Shown in pieces: positions 49,489-49,924 of a stretch of DNA of 49,924 nucleotides. This DNA is from Thermodesulfobacteriota bacterium (lineage in GTDB: Bacteria; Desulfobacterota; WTBG01; CAIYCZ01; CAIRTM01), in contig JANQFE010000061.1 in assembly GCA_028278025.1 (NCBI GenBank), positions 1 to 49,924 on the forward strand. Direction: 5' to 3'. Under the pieces are notes generated by a model. The model did not search any database. It saw only the letters and a program-made list of their open reading frames with translations, and was not told the DNA's origin. The position numbers and the translations under genes were made by a program. Numbering within the stretch: the stretch's first letter is position 1; each line of letters starts with the position of its first letter.

Positions 49489-49924
49489 AATAGCTTATCC
49501 TTATTTAGTATATGCCTTTCCCTCAGATTATTACATGCATTAGATAATCATGTAAGTGTTAAAACTAATGTGCTTATCGGAAATATATATTATATCAGAA
49601 GAAATAAGTTCAATAAAGACAGAAAACAACAGTAAAGCTTTAATTTATGCAGAGTGCGACAGGAAGCAGGGAATAAATGTTTTTGTCTTGCAAGGTATGC
49701 TAATTCGGAAAGACAGCAAAATATGATAAAATATTATAAATCAACTACTTAGAGCCTGTCCCGTAGCCGCAAGTCCTCTGTTTACAGTAAAAAAAGCAGC
49801 CAGAGAGAAAATAAAGGGACAGAATCAATACTGTTCGGTATGAAATTTGATATATAAAGAATCGAAAGCTCTGAACAGGTATGACACCTGTCTTACGCTT
49901 TGAATTTTTTGAATTTTCTTTTTT
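49489..49924. other. AT-rich gene-free end of window
   Basis: 436 bases with no gene of convincing length. A 7-bp inverted repeat CTGTCCC (49756-49762)/GGGACAG (49816-49822) is the only distinct structure. The region should contain the promoter of the sulfotransferase gene, but no clear -35/-10 pair was identified. The end is rich in T and in short TTGAATTTT copies. Confidence 0.5.

Overview
The window reads as chromosomal DNA of a Gram-negative, probably anaerobic bacterium. I place it by inference near the former Deltaproteobacteria (Desulfobacterota). The pointers are a fused PurS-PurL followed by a separate PurQ, a ThiD-ThiN fusion next to ThiC, a GspC/PilP-like lipoprotein, a RodZ-like protein, and an exopolysaccharide locus with an XrtA/PEP-CTERM-type deacetylase. 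The taxonomic call is tentative, since no rRNA or ribosomal protein gene is present. No tRNA, rRNA, CRISPR array or intact transposase gene was seen.

Layout. 1-833: a 7-bp tandem repeat running into a lipoprotein gene. 834-1431: a gene-free stretch packed with palindromes. 1432-7181 (+): purSL, purQ, a Nudix hydrolase and a CapA-like protein. 7455-10081 (-): thiC and thiD-thiN, with a terminator-like hairpin in the leader. 10563-11387 (+): rodZ-like. 11635-13811 (-): gmd and fcl for GDP-L-fucose. 13926-20353 (+): a dicarboxylate/amino-acid symporter, miaA, a FlgT-like exported protein, pgsA-like, coaBC and a family 4 uracil-DNA glycosylase. 20369-22129 (-): mscS-like and PilZ. 22245-25594 (+): an MBL-fold hydrolase and a membrane spermidine-synthase-like protein. 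25557-31374 (-): a compact five-gene unit made of two alkaline-phosphatase-superfamily enzymes, a tiny ribbon-helix-helix-like protein, an Oxa1/EMC3-like membrane protein and a sulfotransferase. 31767-49488 (almost all -): an exopolysaccharide cluster with nucleotide-sugar enzymes, three glycosyltransferases, two deacetylases, an ATP-grasp ligase, two sulfotransferases, a Wzx flippase, an FrhB-type iron-sulfur protein and a pyruvyl transferase.

How the genes fit together. The cell can make GDP-fucose (gmd, fcl), UDP-galacturonate (epimerase), ManNAc (wecB) and a uronic acid (dehydrogenase). The cluster holds enzymes to assemble these, flip the lipid-linked unit, and decorate it by deacetylation, sulfation and probably pyruvylation. 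A sulfated, acidic surface polysaccharide is the most economical reading. The cluster is visibly richer in A+T than the first 30 kb, which suggests separate acquisition.

The two observations I would follow first are these. (1) A family of intergenic elements at about 11.5, 19.3, 19.5, 21.6, 23.1 and 7.3 kb shares two short motifs at an almost fixed distance of 37 bases. In the two best copies these motifs sit at the same offset inside long inverted-repeat stems whose sequences are completely different. (2) The five-gene phosphatase/RHH/Oxa1-like/sulfotransferase operon has no pathway that I can name.
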